This document shows, piece after piece, positions 10,269 to 25,013 of a stretch of DNA of 64,000 nucleotides; position 1 is the first letter of the stretch, and each line of letters begins with the position of its first letter. The position numbers and the translations under genes were made by a program. Location: NCBI RefSeq assembly GCF_018687715.1, contig NC_056762.1:28313864-28377863 (forward strand). Direction: 5' to 3'. Source of the stretch: Carya illinoinensis (Eukaryota > Streptophyta > Magnoliopsida > Fagales > Juglandaceae). Below the pieces are notes generated by a model. That model was not told the origin of the DNA. It saw only the letters and a program-made list of their open reading frames with translations, and made no database searches.

Positions 10269-12411
10269 ACGTTTTGGGGTCTCTGATAGTGATATGTTCT
10301 TTCACTTTTGTCTACTCCGATAGTGATGTACTGTCCCACTATCTCTCACTTTGCGTATATACATTTGAATGTGTGTGCGTGTGTGGATATATTTCTGTTA
10401 TGACTAACGATTACAAACTCATCAACTGTAGGTTCTAAACAAGCTACTTGTATTTTGTTTGGTTGCCGTTGTAACTGGGCTTCTGGTAGCTCTTGCTCTC
10501 CAGACAGGGATGGACGCTTTACTCGATCTAAGTTGTGAAGTATTTAATAAAATTGTGAGTTTCATATATGTGAAGCAATTACAAACTAGATAATGTCTTT
10601 CAAATAATTACTATCACTAACAATGACTTTTGCTCAATTGCCTAATCCCCTTTGAGTGATATGGATGATTAAAATTTAACTTTCTTTTGATGTTATGCCT
10701 TCTAACAACCCCATATCAACTAGGAGAGCTAGTCTTAGTTCATAAAATGGGAATCACCAATATGGGCATCTATTATAAGTAAAGACTAGGGCATACATTT
10801 CAAGTTAATCATACTCAGCACTCTATGCATTCATTTGTGTGTATTACAATTCTATATCTGCAAATAAAAGTACTGTTTTTAATTTTGTAGTTATATAATT
10901 ATTACAGGTTAAGAGTTCTGGAAATTTCATTCGACTGCTGGAACCAAGGGCATGCTACTCTCGTTGCCACTGCCATACCATAAGGGAAGAAACTAGTGGT
11001 TTCATGATTCAAAGACTGAAACATGATGTAGTGAAACGAATCCATGATGGAGTTTATCATGTCAATGTAGAGAACATAGGAGATGTCGTATATAATGTTG
11101 CACTTCGGGATAATTCAATAAGTAGAGAATCCTTCACTTTGGCAGCAGCATGCTCTAATGAATTTGTGTTGAAGAGTCTTTATTGTTTCTATCCGAACAG
11201 CAACCAAGTTTGCTATGCAATGGAGTACTACCAGCAAAGTCTTGAGCAGTGGTTGCAAGAGAATTCTCTCTTTGATCATCAAGTTAAAAATCTGAATCCA
11301 GAGTTTCTTCAGATTCTTAGGTAATAATTGGATTATTTGTTTTCTTGGATACCAAGTTTTAGAGTTTTACTTGTTTCCTTCTTCCTTATGTGGGTAGGGA
11401 TGTTCTGAGGGGCATTGATTATCTCCACTCTGTGAAAAAGAGATGTCATCGAAATTTAAGTACATTAAATATTGTGATTGTAAATGGTCGGGCAAAGATT
11501 ACAGGAATGGTGAATGATGCCTCAGCCTCAAAGACTAAGCAAGATGGTCATTTGGATTATAAGCACTTGGCCAAAGTTGTTAGGACTTGCTTTGGGAGCA
11601 AACAGCAAAACATTCCAACAGAACTTAAGTTGTTTCTTACCTATATTTCAAGATCAAAAGATTCAAAATCCAGCCGGTATGTGAATAGACTGCTTGAAAC
11701 ATCTTTGTATACATATACATGCATAAAAACATACATATATATGACCTGAAATAGCTACCTCTAACTTTTGCTGATCTGGTTCAGGTTGCTCAATATTGAA
11801 AATCATCCAATATTTCTATCCCCTTTACAAAGATTGTGCTACAGGGTGTCTGCTCATACTTTCTTGTATTTTGGAAATGCAAAAAAGTCCTTTAGGTTGA
11901 CACTAAATGATGAGCTCCAAAAATGCAAGTGGAAGGACAAGGTTAAACTATTTAAGGGGGTGCTTGATCGCCATAAGGAATTGAAGCATTTGTCAAGTAA
12001 ACAAAGGAAAAATTTCATGTATAAACAGTCTGCCATATCTTTTATGAGGTTTGCCAGAAATGTCATTGTGCATCTTAAGGACAATTTCAGTCAACATGTA
12101 AGTTAAATACTTGATCCAACATAGTCTGTAATTGAACTAATTATATATCTGTTTTTTGAATTATTGTTTTGTGGTGGTATAGTTAGAAAGCAAAAAATTG
12201 ACAGCAGAAGAGGTCGACGAAGAGTTTAATAGATGCATGCCCGAGTTCATGCCCATCTTACATCAAGTCCTTGTTGACCATGGACATCTTATGATTGTAC
12301 ATGATGCGTAAGTGGGTGGTGATCAGACAGTTTAGTTGATTGTTTGTTTTATTTGGCCTGTCAACTTTGTGATAACTTGCTTTGATGATCTTTTGCAGGG
12401 TTCTCAAGTGA
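10244..12411 (+). CDS. IRE1-like membrane pseudokinase with KEN ribonuclease domain
   Basis: I assemble seven exons: 10244-10354, 10432-10554, 10908-11320, 11398-11676, 11785-12097, 12183-12307 and 12399-12411. All introns are GT-AG, phases agree, and the total is 1,377 bases (458 residues plus TGA). Residues 8-24 and 42-60 are hydrophobic membrane segments; there is no lumenal sensor domain, so it cannot detect unfolded protein as full-length IRE1 does. Residues about 110-310 align with the IRE1 kinase (AMEYYQQSLEQWLQ, GIDYLHS), but the kinase is dead by sequence: VAVK is VALR (142-145), HRD is HRN (233-235) and DFG is TGM (251-253). HPIF (316-319) marks the junction with a KEN domain to about residue 450. 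There Tyr388, Arg400-Asn401 and His405 match the catalytic Tyr, Arg-Asn and His of IRE1 nucleases, with one residue fewer between Tyr and Arg. IRE1 KEN domains cut RNA at the ER; that role here is inferred. Kinase/KEN homology is judged by eye. Confidence 0.78.
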
Positions 12412-15221
<2,810 letters not shown>

Positions 15222-15229
15222 TATATAAA
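15222..15229 (+). promoter_or_regulatory. Likely TATA box of the inhibitor gene
   Basis: TATATAAA lies about 100 bases before the ATG at 15322, a normal spacing for a plant promoter with a short leader. A weaker TATATATG lies near 15253. The assignment is by motif and position only. Confidence 0.5.
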
Positions 15230-15321
15230 ATTCAGGAGTACCTCCATGTCCTATATATGTATATTTCATACACTGTTTGTCATGCAAGCTAGATAATTGA
15301 CAAACTATCCTCCAATACAAA

Positions 15322-15909
15322 ATGTGGCACTTTTCTCACTTCTCCTTCTTCTCTTTCTGCTGCCTCTACATTTTCCTAGTAATCATACCTCACCAAAAAG
15401 GCTCCAACATTGCTGCAACATCAGTTGATATAATCAACCAAACCTGCAAAACATGCGCCGATGAGTCTTACACTGTCGACTACATCTTCTGTTTAACCTC
15501 ACTTCAAGTAATCCCGGTCAGCCATGTTACAAATCTTCACGGGCTAGCATTGATTGCAATGGAGTTAGCTCTGAGAAATGCTACCAACACAGTTTCAGGC
15601 ATAAAGAAGTCGTTGAATGGCACAGCTTTTGATCCTTTTGCGTTGGCTTGCTTAGAGAATTGCTTGGAACTGTACTCGGGCAGTGTCAGGACAATTGTGG
15701 ACTCCATTGGAGCGTTTGTGTCTGAGCATTATGTGATTGCTAAGGTGTGGTTGAGCACGGTTATGGAGGCAGTGGCAACGTGTGAGGAAGGGTTTGCAGA
15801 GAAGAAAGGTGAAGTGCCACCATTGACAAAGGAGAATTATGATCTCTTTCAATTATGTAACATTGCATTATGCATCATCCACTTGCTTACCCCTCCTCTT
15901 CCTCCTTAA
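15322..15909 (+). CDS. Invertase/pectin methylesterase inhibitor family protein
   Basis: This is a single-exon gene of 195 codons, the usual size for the PMEI-like family. Residues 1-31 form a secretion signal (a hydrophobic FFSFCCLYIFLVII stretch), so the protein should act in the cell wall or apoplast. The mature part starts near the family pattern INQTCKTCADES (38-49) and keeps Cys42 and Cys57 for the first disulphide. Cys114 (in CLENCLELY) and Cys154 (in VATCEEGF) fit the second. DPFALACLENCLELY is typical of the four-helix bundle. Members bind and block either acid invertases or pectin methylesterases, and sequence alone does not settle which. The TC-K-C-A pattern with an extra Cys45 is closer to invertase-inhibitor-like proteins. 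The C-terminal PLPP tail is longer than usual. No break is seen, and a TATA box lies about 100 bases upstream. Confidence 0.92.
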   Translation: MWHFSHFSFFSFCCLYIFLVIIPHQKGSNIAATSVDIINQTCKTCADESYTVDYIFCLTSLQVIPVSHVTNLHGLALIAMELALRNATNTVSGIKKSLNGTAFDPFALACLENCLELYSGSVRTIVDSIGAFVSEHYVIAKVWLSTVMEAVATCEEGFAEKKGEVPPLTKENYDLFQLCNIALCIIHLLTPPLPP

Positions 15910-18526
15910 TTGGTTCTTGAAAGTATCTGTACTGTTTTCTTCTTTTGCTTAAAATATGTGAGTCCAGCTGCTACTCAACACGTGGCATTCTTTCATAACT
16001 TCCTCTGCTGAATGGCTTTTGCTCTTTACATTGCAATCAAAACCGTTAATAGATTATTTATAAGCTCCCTTTACACCATATGTAGCAACAATCTTATACA
16101 CCAGGGAGTTTCTTAGGATCAATTCGGGAAACTGTAGGCGTTCCTTCAAGACCAACTTGAGTTATAGCTTTGATCTAAACGCCAATAAAAGGTAATACTT
16201 CTATTAAAAAAACCCCGTTGTTACATCATTCTATGAATCTATAACCCGAATAAAACAAAAATGTCCCAACAAAATGGATTTCCGCTAAAGGGTCGAATCA
16301 TAGGTGCTACGGCGCAAGTCCCAAACTTTTAGTTGAGATTGACTTCGATACCATTTGTAATGACCTATGGAAAACTCACACTACCCTAAGCTTATATATT
16401 TTTAAAAAAATTAGTTAACGTTACAATTAGAGTTTATTTTAATGGTTATAAAGAATAAGAACTTTTCCCTTATCATGAAATCTCGCTCATTTTCCTAAAT
16501 CAATTCCATGTATTACCAAATTAGTAGAAGAATTTGACGCCTTCATCCGATGTGTGGGATTTTGATTATATTTCACAATATGCTTGGTTTGAAAACTCAT
16601 TAAAAAAAATAATAATAATAAAAAAAAAGGGTAGGGAATGGTGTTCTTAACCTGTATGTTAATGGTGTGCATGCAACTTTTTTATAATTATTTTTACAAT
16701 TTTATTTTAAATATAGGGCGGTTATATAAAATCTGAAATTCAAATAAAAAAAGGTTAAATATTTTTGAATAAACAAGGCTATCACATTTATTTGTTGTAA
16801 AATAGCTTTATGAATATCATTATTCAACGAGGGGTGACATCTTAGGCTAGTTCTTGCAATTAGAAGAGAGGTTGTCAATCTTCGAATAACTTTTAGGTAT
16901 GGTTTAGATAGCAAAAGTCTCATATCTCATCTCATTTTATCACATCTTATCTTAATATTCAAACATCACAAATATAAATACTTTTCAATTTTAAATCTTC
17001 AATTTTTTCATCTAATCCTTACCTAATCATTATATTTTTTCCAAACTTCCAAACAAAATACAAAAAATAGTTCCAACTTTTTCAAATATCAAAACAAAAA
17101 TAATATTATAATAATATTTTAACTTTATAATATTTTTATTCAACTTTTTCTATCTCTCATTTATCAAAATCCTAGAATACATCTCAATTCAAACTATTTC
17201 ATATTCATAAACTATTTTACTGTTTATTCATAAATTATCTTATCTCATCTCATTATTTAAACGAGACCTTAGTATTATGAGCATAACTGCTGAGGAAAAA
17301 AGCATAAGATATATGTGGAATTCTGTTATAAAAAGAACTAATCAAAGTTAAAATTTGAATACCAATTTACCAACGACTTTATTGTCGTAAGTAAAATATG
17401 AAATTTCATTTCTTCTATGAGTCGAGATATCACACAATAAGTCAAAAAACTTCTTATTTTCTTGAAATCCTGGATTTTCCTTTACTAAAAGAACTTCTCA
17501 TAAGATATATATGACACTAACAATTGCTAGCTATGACTGTTATAGATGAATATCTATGGCTGTAAATGAATAGAGTCAATCAGCTCGTATATATATACTT
17601 GGTTCTAAACACTAATATTTGTTTAAATATTAAATGAGTTAAACTTATATAAGCTTGACTTGACTCAATTTAAATTCATGAACAAAACTCATATAAGCTG
17701 AACTAATCTCATTTGAGCTCAGAATGTAGTCTGCTTGGTCGCCAATTGTGCGTTCCATGGAAAAAAAAATCCTTTTCTTTTTTTGGTTGGGGGAATATTG
17801 GCCCGAGTATAACTATCAATTGCATGCATTTGTACTAATCCTTTAAAACAAGAGAAGGGAGGGGTCCTTAGGGGACAGGCTCGCTAGAATTCACATTCCA
17901 AGCACCTCATTTCCAGAGGTTTCAAATTTTCTTTCAAAGAAAGAAGTAATATACTACAAAAATTCGATGTTTTAGCTTCTATCTGCAATTCTCGCAATTA
18001 TGGTTTTTCTACTTATAGAGCTCAGCATGGCACTGAGGGTCTATTAAAGTATTGGGCATTATATAATTTGCATGGCAATTACTTTCTGCAAACATTACCC
18101 AAAACTGCTCAGACATACATCGTAATTGCAAGGGTTCCAGCCTTGGTTAACCTCTTCTTCTGTTCTCTGAAGTTCTCTAGAAAAAGAAAGAAAGCATCTT
18201 GCTACATGCCAGCCTTCCCCCTTTCTTTTTCAGAGTAGGCCTCGTTTTGTTTTCAAGAACACATAAAGAAAGCAATACATGTCCACACTATATCATGTCA
18301 AAAGACAACATCATATCTCCATACAAGCACAAAAAATGGGGGCAATTAGCCTCATTGACATTAAGGTCAAAAGTTACTGTAAATTTATCATTGACCGAAC
18401 AATAATGTATTGATTGCAGTTAAAGCAGCTTAAGGTGGAGGACCAAAGGGCTCATCTAAAACAGAAATTATTTTGGGTTTGGCAAGGGTTTTTATAAATA
18501 TTTGAAGATGAAACTATAGGAGTACC
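15910..18526. other. Intergenic region with one MITE-like repeat
   Basis: No gene is recognisable. The stretch carries the MITE-like repeat at 16893-17272. The sequence near 16340-16365 (CGATACCATTTGTAATGAC) resembles the reverse complement of an LTR-element primer site next to an LTR end, but no other element parts are visible. Confidence 0.55.
16893..17272 (+). repeat. Dispersed AT-rich MITE-like repeat, copy 3 (best-bounded)
   Basis: The element runs from GGTATGGTTTAGAT to TTTAAACGAGACC. The ends are imperfect inverted repeats (GGTATGGTTTA against GGTCTCGTTTA), and both sides are flanked by TTA. A 3-bp TTA target duplication with such ends fits a Tourist-like (PIF/Harbinger) MITE. Blocks of TCTCATCTCAT occur near both ends. 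Confidence 0.5.
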
Positions 18527-21270
18527 TCATTTCTTATCAAGTTCTTCAAGAGCTGCCCATAATTTTGGGTCTTCGTAATCCTTGATAAGGAAGGCAGGCT
18601 TTGCTTCCATCAGAAAGTGTTCTGGATTTCTGGTAGTTAGACCAACAACCGGCATCCCAGCTGCCACTCCAGCCTTAATTCCTGAAACAGAATCCTAGCA
18701 GAGCAGAAAAAAGGAAAAAGAAATCAAAATCACTGGGAGCACCCAATAGAATTAATTCTGAAAGTACATGACCGGCGAAGAGAGCAGACCTCGAACACAA
18801 AAGTGTGATCCTTTGATACATTTAGTATTTCAAGAGCCTTCAAGTAGGGATCTGGGTATGGCTTGGCACGCTCGCATTCACCTCCGAGAATAAGAGCATC
18901 AAAAAAATCTGACAGACCAAGCTTTGAAATCATGAGTTCAGCATTTGGTCTTGGAGCATTGGTAACTGCAGCCAGTTTCAACCCCCGATCTTCAATCCAT
19001 TTTTTCACTTTATATAGGCCATCCACAGGCTTCAATTGTTCTTCAGCCAATCTGTGTTGTTTCAGCAAATAAATTATATCGTTTCTGCTTGAAAGAAACT
19101 CCAATTAGAGAAGTAGAGTGTACCTCCGAAACATAGCTTCCTTATCATCTACGAACTTCAAGCCCTGTGGAACATCATCAGGGAAGAGTAATGCAGCAAT
19201 GTCATCATTATGCTTGCCAGCAATATTCTCGACAAAGAATTCCTCAGGAATTGGAACTCCTCCATTAAAACCAATCTGTAGACCACCACAATTTCTGTTA
19301 ATCCTCCGTAATTATTGTCTAAATGGTACAAATGACCTTTGTTAAACAACTATGTGCAATGGCATTTTTGTCATGGAGAATTTTGTCCTGATTTTAAGTT
19401 CATACAAAGGAGGAGCATTTTTTAATGACATGGAACCTCATCAAGGTAAGGCCCTTCGCACCCACCCCTGGAGAGTAAACCCTGGATTCACAACCTCAGC
19501 CACCAAAATTGTGAATCAAGTAATCCAGGGAAACTCCTAGAGTGGAATCAAACCAAAGATATATGAGCCCACCTTTTGAACACTAAGATATTCCCTGAAT
19601 TTTTCTTGTGAATAAATCAATGTCCTTTTTGGCATGAAAGAATGTCATTTACAAAATATAGAAACTTGAGAATAGATATATCAATATTTTTGAGATAATC
19701 TTTCTCTGTTTTAATAAGTCTACCTCTTGAAGCATTTCTCGGAAGGCATAATAGTGGAGTGGATCTGAATCACATAAAGTTCCATCTACATCAAATAGTA
19801 CTGCTTGAAGAGGAGCAAGTGCAGCGAGAGAACTTTTGCTGGTTACACAAAATGAAGATTAGGAAACAGTACAAACCAGAGACATTTTGTAATAATTTAA
19901 AAAAAAAAAATTACTATAATTGGAAGCACAGCTTATCAAGAGTGCAATAACCAGCAACTAATCTTCATGTATTGCAGGGGAACTATTGGATGGCCGTTCA
20001 AAATAAAATATTATGCTGCTTGGTAGACAACTACACCCTTATACAGAAGACATGATATTATCAAGGCATAAAACTTGTCAACAATTGCCAGAGAAGTGCT
20101 AATATTAAACATCTTATAATTTTCAGTTGCCCAACCTACAAAACCTACAAAGACTTCCCATCTAATGGTTGAACATTCACACGGGAAGAAAACTACCACA
20201 CCTCAAAATGTAAGATAATAAGATGTCACTCAAAATAAAATTGAATCATTTCAGTTCCCTTAAGTACTTGAAATACATATCCCCAATTTCCATGCAAACA
20301 CAACTGACAATTAACAATTGTCTTTTGTGCATAAACAATCAGCAGCTATCATAGATATTTAGGAATATAGATACTTGTACTCATCCATGAACCCGGTAAA
20401 GTCTCTATTAATGTATTACTAACTATAAATCTGTAAATCTGTAACTTTCCATAATAGTTCAAAAAATAAAATAAAATAACGAGAGATGATGATGATAAAG
20501 TTGGTCAATTAAGGAGATTTAAATCCTGACATTTTAGCAACTATGCAAAACATCAGTTGAGTATTAACCATAGTTAGTAGCCAGCATTTTATATGCAATC
20601 AACTACGTCGGGGACCTTACACATTCACGAGCAGAGCAAACTAATCCACGTCTATATATAGCATGAGAACAATGATGAGCATTAACAGAGTGAAAGACTG
20701 AATTTTACAATAACAGTATAAAAAAGAAAGACAGGCCTTTGTCGACTGAATTCAAGCGGATGGCATGAAGAGAATACGCAAGTAACACTTCCCACAAAAC
20801 ACGTTTGATCGAAAAAAATTTCTCAACAAGCCCACTATTTCAAACAAATCGAAAGTAAAATCTCACATGCACAAAATAACAAATTTCTGGATTTTGATGA
20901 AACAAAATAGAACCATATCCAGACTACAGGAATTTCTTACCCGTTAGCATTAGCGCAATCATATCCAGAACGAAAAAGAAACCAAAAGATCACGTGATGG
21001 ACTCGAGAACAATCAAATGACACATACGGTACCACAAGATATGCAGGAGAATGCAAAAACGAAACAGCTACCAAATATAAGGACTCGATAATGCATTGTA
21101 ACAAGACTCCTAAAACTTGTCCATCAATGGCAGCGTGTAGCATAACTGATGAGGAATAAGAACAACCCAGATCATATTTGCTGCCATTTTCCAAGAAAGA
21201 TCGCATCAAAGCACAAAAAGAGTCAGAAACCTTACCTCTCCACAGAACTTTCACCGTTTGGGGTTGTCAT
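18527..21270 (-). CDS. SGPP: HAD-family sugar phosphatase (SGPP type)
   Basis: Five exons on the minus strand: 21270-21236, 19838-19724, 19275-19124, 19051-18790 and 18694-18527. All splice sites are GT-AG, phases agree, and the total is 732 bases (243 residues plus stop). The length and order match plant SGPP, a HAD-like phosphatase known to act on phosphosugars in Arabidopsis. Motif I is DVDGT at residues 28-32 with nucleophile Asp28 and acid/base Asp30. Motif II is Thr131 in AAVTNAPR, motif III is Lys164 in AKPYPDPY, and motif IV is Glu188-Asp189 in VFEDS. A cap domain lies between motifs I and II. The mature protein has no obvious signal peptide, so a soluble cytosolic enzyme is likely. 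Intron 1 is 1,397 bp. No disabling change is seen. Identity as this family is firm; substrate preference is inferred from homology recalled from memory. Confidence 0.93.
19470..19532. repeat. Imperfect inverted repeat inside an SGPP intron
   Basis: CCCTGGATTCACAA is followed about 15 bases later by TTGTGAATCAAGTAATCCAGGG, whose parts pair as GGATTCACAA with TTGTGAATC and CCCTGG with CCAGGG. It could fold as a hairpin in RNA or be a remnant of a small DNA element. It lies within the intron between exons 2 and 3 (19276-19723). Confidence 0.5.
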
Positions 21271-21754
21271 GGTTTTTGGGTCTGAGGTCGAAGATTATGC
21301 AAGGATTTCTTTGCCAATAATTGTTTGGAGAAATGGGCACTTGGGAGCCGAGCGGAGAAGACGTGGGGAAGAAATATGAGGCGGAATAATTTAATAGGAA
21401 TAAACAGGGAATCTACCAGAGAATCAATTGTGATGGCGGAGGCTGGCTCCTTTTTCTATTTCTTTATTGTTTAGTTGGGAATAAAAAGTTCTATTTGCAC
21501 TCCTCACTCTATGTAATATAGAAATAATGGCATTGATAAGTAAAAAAAATTTAATTAATTTAAAAAAATTAAAATTAAAATTAAAAATATAAAGAAAAAT
21601 ATAACATATATGAATGATAAGTAGCTCATTCCCCATTGTGCGATATCTTGCCCCGACTTTCAATAACAAAATATCCGACCAGATCAGATCTTTTCTCTCA
21701 CAAAGTTAATGAAGGAAAAAGTTGGAGCCCTCGCCGCCTCGGTAGACCGGGAGA

Positions 21755-21925
21755 TGGTTGGGTTGGTAATATAAAATTAAATTACTTTATTTTATATAAT
21801 TTTTATATTTTTTTAAATTTTTATATAAAATATAATAAATGATTTAATTTTTTAAAATTTTATAATAATATTTTATTTAATTTTTAACAAAATATTTTAT
21901 CTGAATTGCGTAACCAACTTAATTT
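21755..21925 (+). repeat. Dispersed AT-rich MITE-like repeat, copy 4
   Basis: It begins GGTTGGGTTGGTAATATAAA and ends with GCGTAACCAAC, giving inverted ends (GTTGGGTTGGTAA against GTTGGTTACGC). The core TTATATAAAATATAATAAAT is shared with copy 2. Confidence 0.5.
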
Positions 21926-22329
21926 GAAAAGTTCAAAAAATATTTTTGAGATACACATTTTTTTTTAAGATTTAAAAGATGGTTATATTTCATTCCAATT
22001 CAAAAGTTGAGAAAATTGTCTTTACCATGAGTTATTGCTCATTTTTTATTTTATATCTTAAGCGGGGAATCAAATGAAATGAAAAATTTATAAGGAAAAT
22101 AATAGTATGTCCCATGAGTTTGCTCTCTCGTTTTAATAGTTCATGTATCTAATTTTTTTTTAATGATTAAGAAAATGACTATTAGTGTATTTGTGTATTT
22201 TTTATTTTTAAAAAATATTTAGAGATGTTTAATAAATGTGAAAAAGAAAAAAGAAAAAAATTAAAATGTACAATTTGCACTATAGGGTAAGCTCAACAGT
22301 CAAAGCTAGGTGGCACGTAAACTCAATCT

Positions 22330-22640
22330 ATAAATAGTAATAAAATAATTTGTAAATATTTGTAAAATAATTTGATTATGATATTTTATTGAGTTTTGGA
22401 AAAGCAAAATAAAAATATTATAAAATAAAAAATAGTGTTAAAATATAATATTTTTAATATTATTTTTATTTTAAAATTTGAAAATGTGGATTTTTTTTTT
22501 TATATTTTGTTTGGAAGTTTAAAAAAATTGTAATGATTAAATGAAAATTTTGAATATTTGAAATTAAAAAATATTTATATTTGAGTGATGTTTAGAAAGA
22601 AAATAAGATAAAATGAAATGAGATGAGATAGATTTCCAGT
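22330..22640 (-). repeat. Dispersed AT-rich MITE-like repeat, copy 5 (inverted)
   Basis: It contains AAATGAAATGAGATGAGATAG at its right end, the reverse complement of the TCTCATCTCATTT block in the other copies. Its core (GAAAAGC, AATATTATAAAA, TTAATATTATTTTTATTT) mirrors copy 3. Confidence 0.5.
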
Positions 22641-22808
22641 TTAAAAAAATTAAGGTATAAAAAGTATTAATTCGTACCTAAAATTGAAGTACGTTTCACT
22701 CAACACCATTTATTCAAATCGTACGTGAAGATTTAAGATTGTCTCAAGTGACCAATATTAAAAAATAAAAATAAAAATAAAATGTGTGTTATAAAATTAA
22801 AAGAGAAA

Positions 22809-22944
22809 TGATATTACAATAGAAAACTTTAAAGTGTTATTCAAACACTCAAAATTATTTCTATCACTAAAATCTTAATATGTACAAAACAACCCATGTA
22901 TATATAGAAGCATATAGGTTTTGATGTTAAGTTGGTTTACAACA
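22809..22944 (-). repeat. Possible 3' LTR of the second copia element
   Basis: On the minus strand this reads TGTTGTAAACC at its start and ATTGTAATATCA at its end, the TG...CA form of a short copia LTR. It is preceded by AAGGAGAAG, a plausible polypurine tract. The matching 5' LTR is not in the window, so the left end is tentative. Confidence 0.35.
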
Positions 22945-23144
22945 CTTCTCCTTAGATGACCACCTATAAAGAATATGCATCGCTAAAACCTTGCCAAGGA
23001 AAAAATCAGTTGAAAAAAATCAATGACGAAAGAAAAATAGTACAGTATTCATGTGTATTGTTAAGTACTTTATGATTGCCTTATTAAAGTCTTGCAAAAG
23101 AAAACTCAATTAGACAAAACCTTAGCAAAGGAAAAAAAGTACAA

Positions 23145-24320
23145 TCAGCATAAGTCTTCAAGATATTTACTCATCTTAAAAAGTGTATAATAATAAGTTT
23201 TTAGTTTTTGCATTCCAATGTTCTGTAGAATCTTCTTAAATGTTACAGTTGATAATGCCTCAGTGAATAAATCTGTCAGATTATCATTTGATCGTATCTG
23301 TTTGACATTAATTTCACATTTCTCCGGAAGTTCATGGGTATAAAAGAATTTAGGTGAAATATATTTAGTTCTGTCACATTTGATATATGCTCCTCCGATT
23401 TGAGTAATACAAGCAGCATTATCTTCATATAAAATTGTTGGGTTATCATTGATCACAAGAAGACCACATTTTTCTTAAATATGTTGAATCACTAATTTTT
23501 GCTAAATACATTCTCGACCTGCCTCATGAATTGCAATAATCTCTGAGTGATTTGAAGATGTAGCAGATAGTGTTTGCTTGACAGATCTCCATGATATAGC
23601 AGAATTTTCATAAGTAAATACGTATCCAGTTTGAGATCTACCTTTGTGTGGATTTAAAAGATAACCTGCATCCGCATATTCAACTAATTGTAAACTTGAT
23701 CTATGTTGATAAAATAATTCCATATCAACCGTACCTCGGAGGTAACGAGTGACATGTTTAATACCATTCCAATGTCTTAGAGTTGATGCAGAACTATATC
23801 TTATAAGTACATTAATTGAAAATGCAATATCAGGCCGAGTGTAATTAGCAAGATACATCAAGGCTCCAATTGCACTGAGATAAGGTACTTCATGACCAAG
23901 AATTTCTTCATCTTCTTCACAAGAATGAAATAGATTTTTTTGCACATCAAATAATCGAACAACTATTAGAGTACTGATGCTATGAGTTTTATCCATATAA
24001 AAGTGTTTCAAAACTTTCTCTATATAAGTTGACTGATAAATGAGATTTCCATTTTGCAAATGCTCGAGTTGCAAGCCGAGACAAAATTTCATTTTACTAA
24101 AATCTTTCATTTCAAATTCATTATTTAAATATGTAGCTGTTCTTGTAATCTCTTCAGGAATTCTAACAAAATTTAGATCATCAATATAACCCGCAATAAT
24201 AATAAATCCAGAATCTGATTTCTTAATAAAAACACATGGGCATATTGAATTATTCTCAAATCCTTCTTTTAATATATATTCACTACAGTGTTTATATCAC
24301 ATGCATCTGGATTGCTTTAA
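23145..24320 (-). pseudogene. Copia reverse transcriptase C-terminal part and RNase H
   Basis: The minus strand from 24110 to 23502 encodes the reverse transcriptase tail (MKFCLGLQLEH, YTRPDIAFSINVL) and RNase H (VEYADAGYLLNPHKGRSQTGY). In this, the first RNase H Asp lies in the YADAGY block that is usually YADADW or YSDADW. Positions 23456-23145 finish it (LYEDNAACI, KYISPKFFYTHEL). Stops separate the pieces. The upstream part to about 25000 shows further decayed reverse transcriptase fragments. Confidence 0.85.
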
Positions 24321-24414
24321 CCCATATAAAGATCTTTGAAGTTTGATAGAATATATATTTCTGGATGTACTCAGATTAGAAGCTTTAGACATTTTATCTC
24401 TTTCAGGGATTTTC

Positions 24415-24450
<36 letters not shown>

Positions 24451-25013
24451 CATAATCCAATGATCCATATAAATATGCAGTGACCACATTCAACAACTGC
24501 ATATCCAATCTTTTTGTAACTACTAAACTAATAAAATTCTGAATGTAATTGCATCCATAACAGGAGAGTATGTTTCCTTATAATCAATCCCTAGTTTTTG
24601 CAGGAAATCTCGTGCAACAAGTCGTGTTTTGTACTGCACAATTTCATTACTCCCATTACGCTTTTGTATAAATACTCATTTATATCTAACAGACATTACA
24701 TCATTTGGTGTTTGTACAATAGGTCTAAAGACATCTTGCTTTGCTAGCGAGTTTGATTCAACTTCAATAGCTGCTTTTAATTTTGGCCAATTACTTCTAC
24801 GTCGACATTCTTCGACAGTTCTTGACTTACTTTTTTATTACTTCTGGCAACCTCAAAAGCCATCTTATATGAAAATATGTTGTCGACAACAGTTTTATTG
24901 CTATACAAAATTTCTTCAGCACTCATGAAATGTATTGAGATCTCGTTATTTTGATATACATGTCCCTCTTCAAGAGAAGATATTTCATGAAATACCTTTT
25001 CAGGAGATTCTTT

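Larger units (their letters stand above)
21271..22808. other. SGPP upstream region and AT-rich spacer
   Basis: The first 200 bases upstream of the SGPP start should contain its promoter, but no TATA box is obvious. The remainder is AT-rich and holds two MITE-like repeat copies, listed separately. No gene is visible. Confidence 0.55.

Noticed and set aside
16340..16365. CGATACCATTTGTAATGAC as a primer site of a minus-strand LTR element
   Set aside because: It resembles one, but no LTR pair, polypurine tract or coding remnant was found nearby.
21149..21379. Plus-strand open frame across the SGPP first exon
   Set aside because: It is the antisense shadow of a well-supported minus-strand exon.
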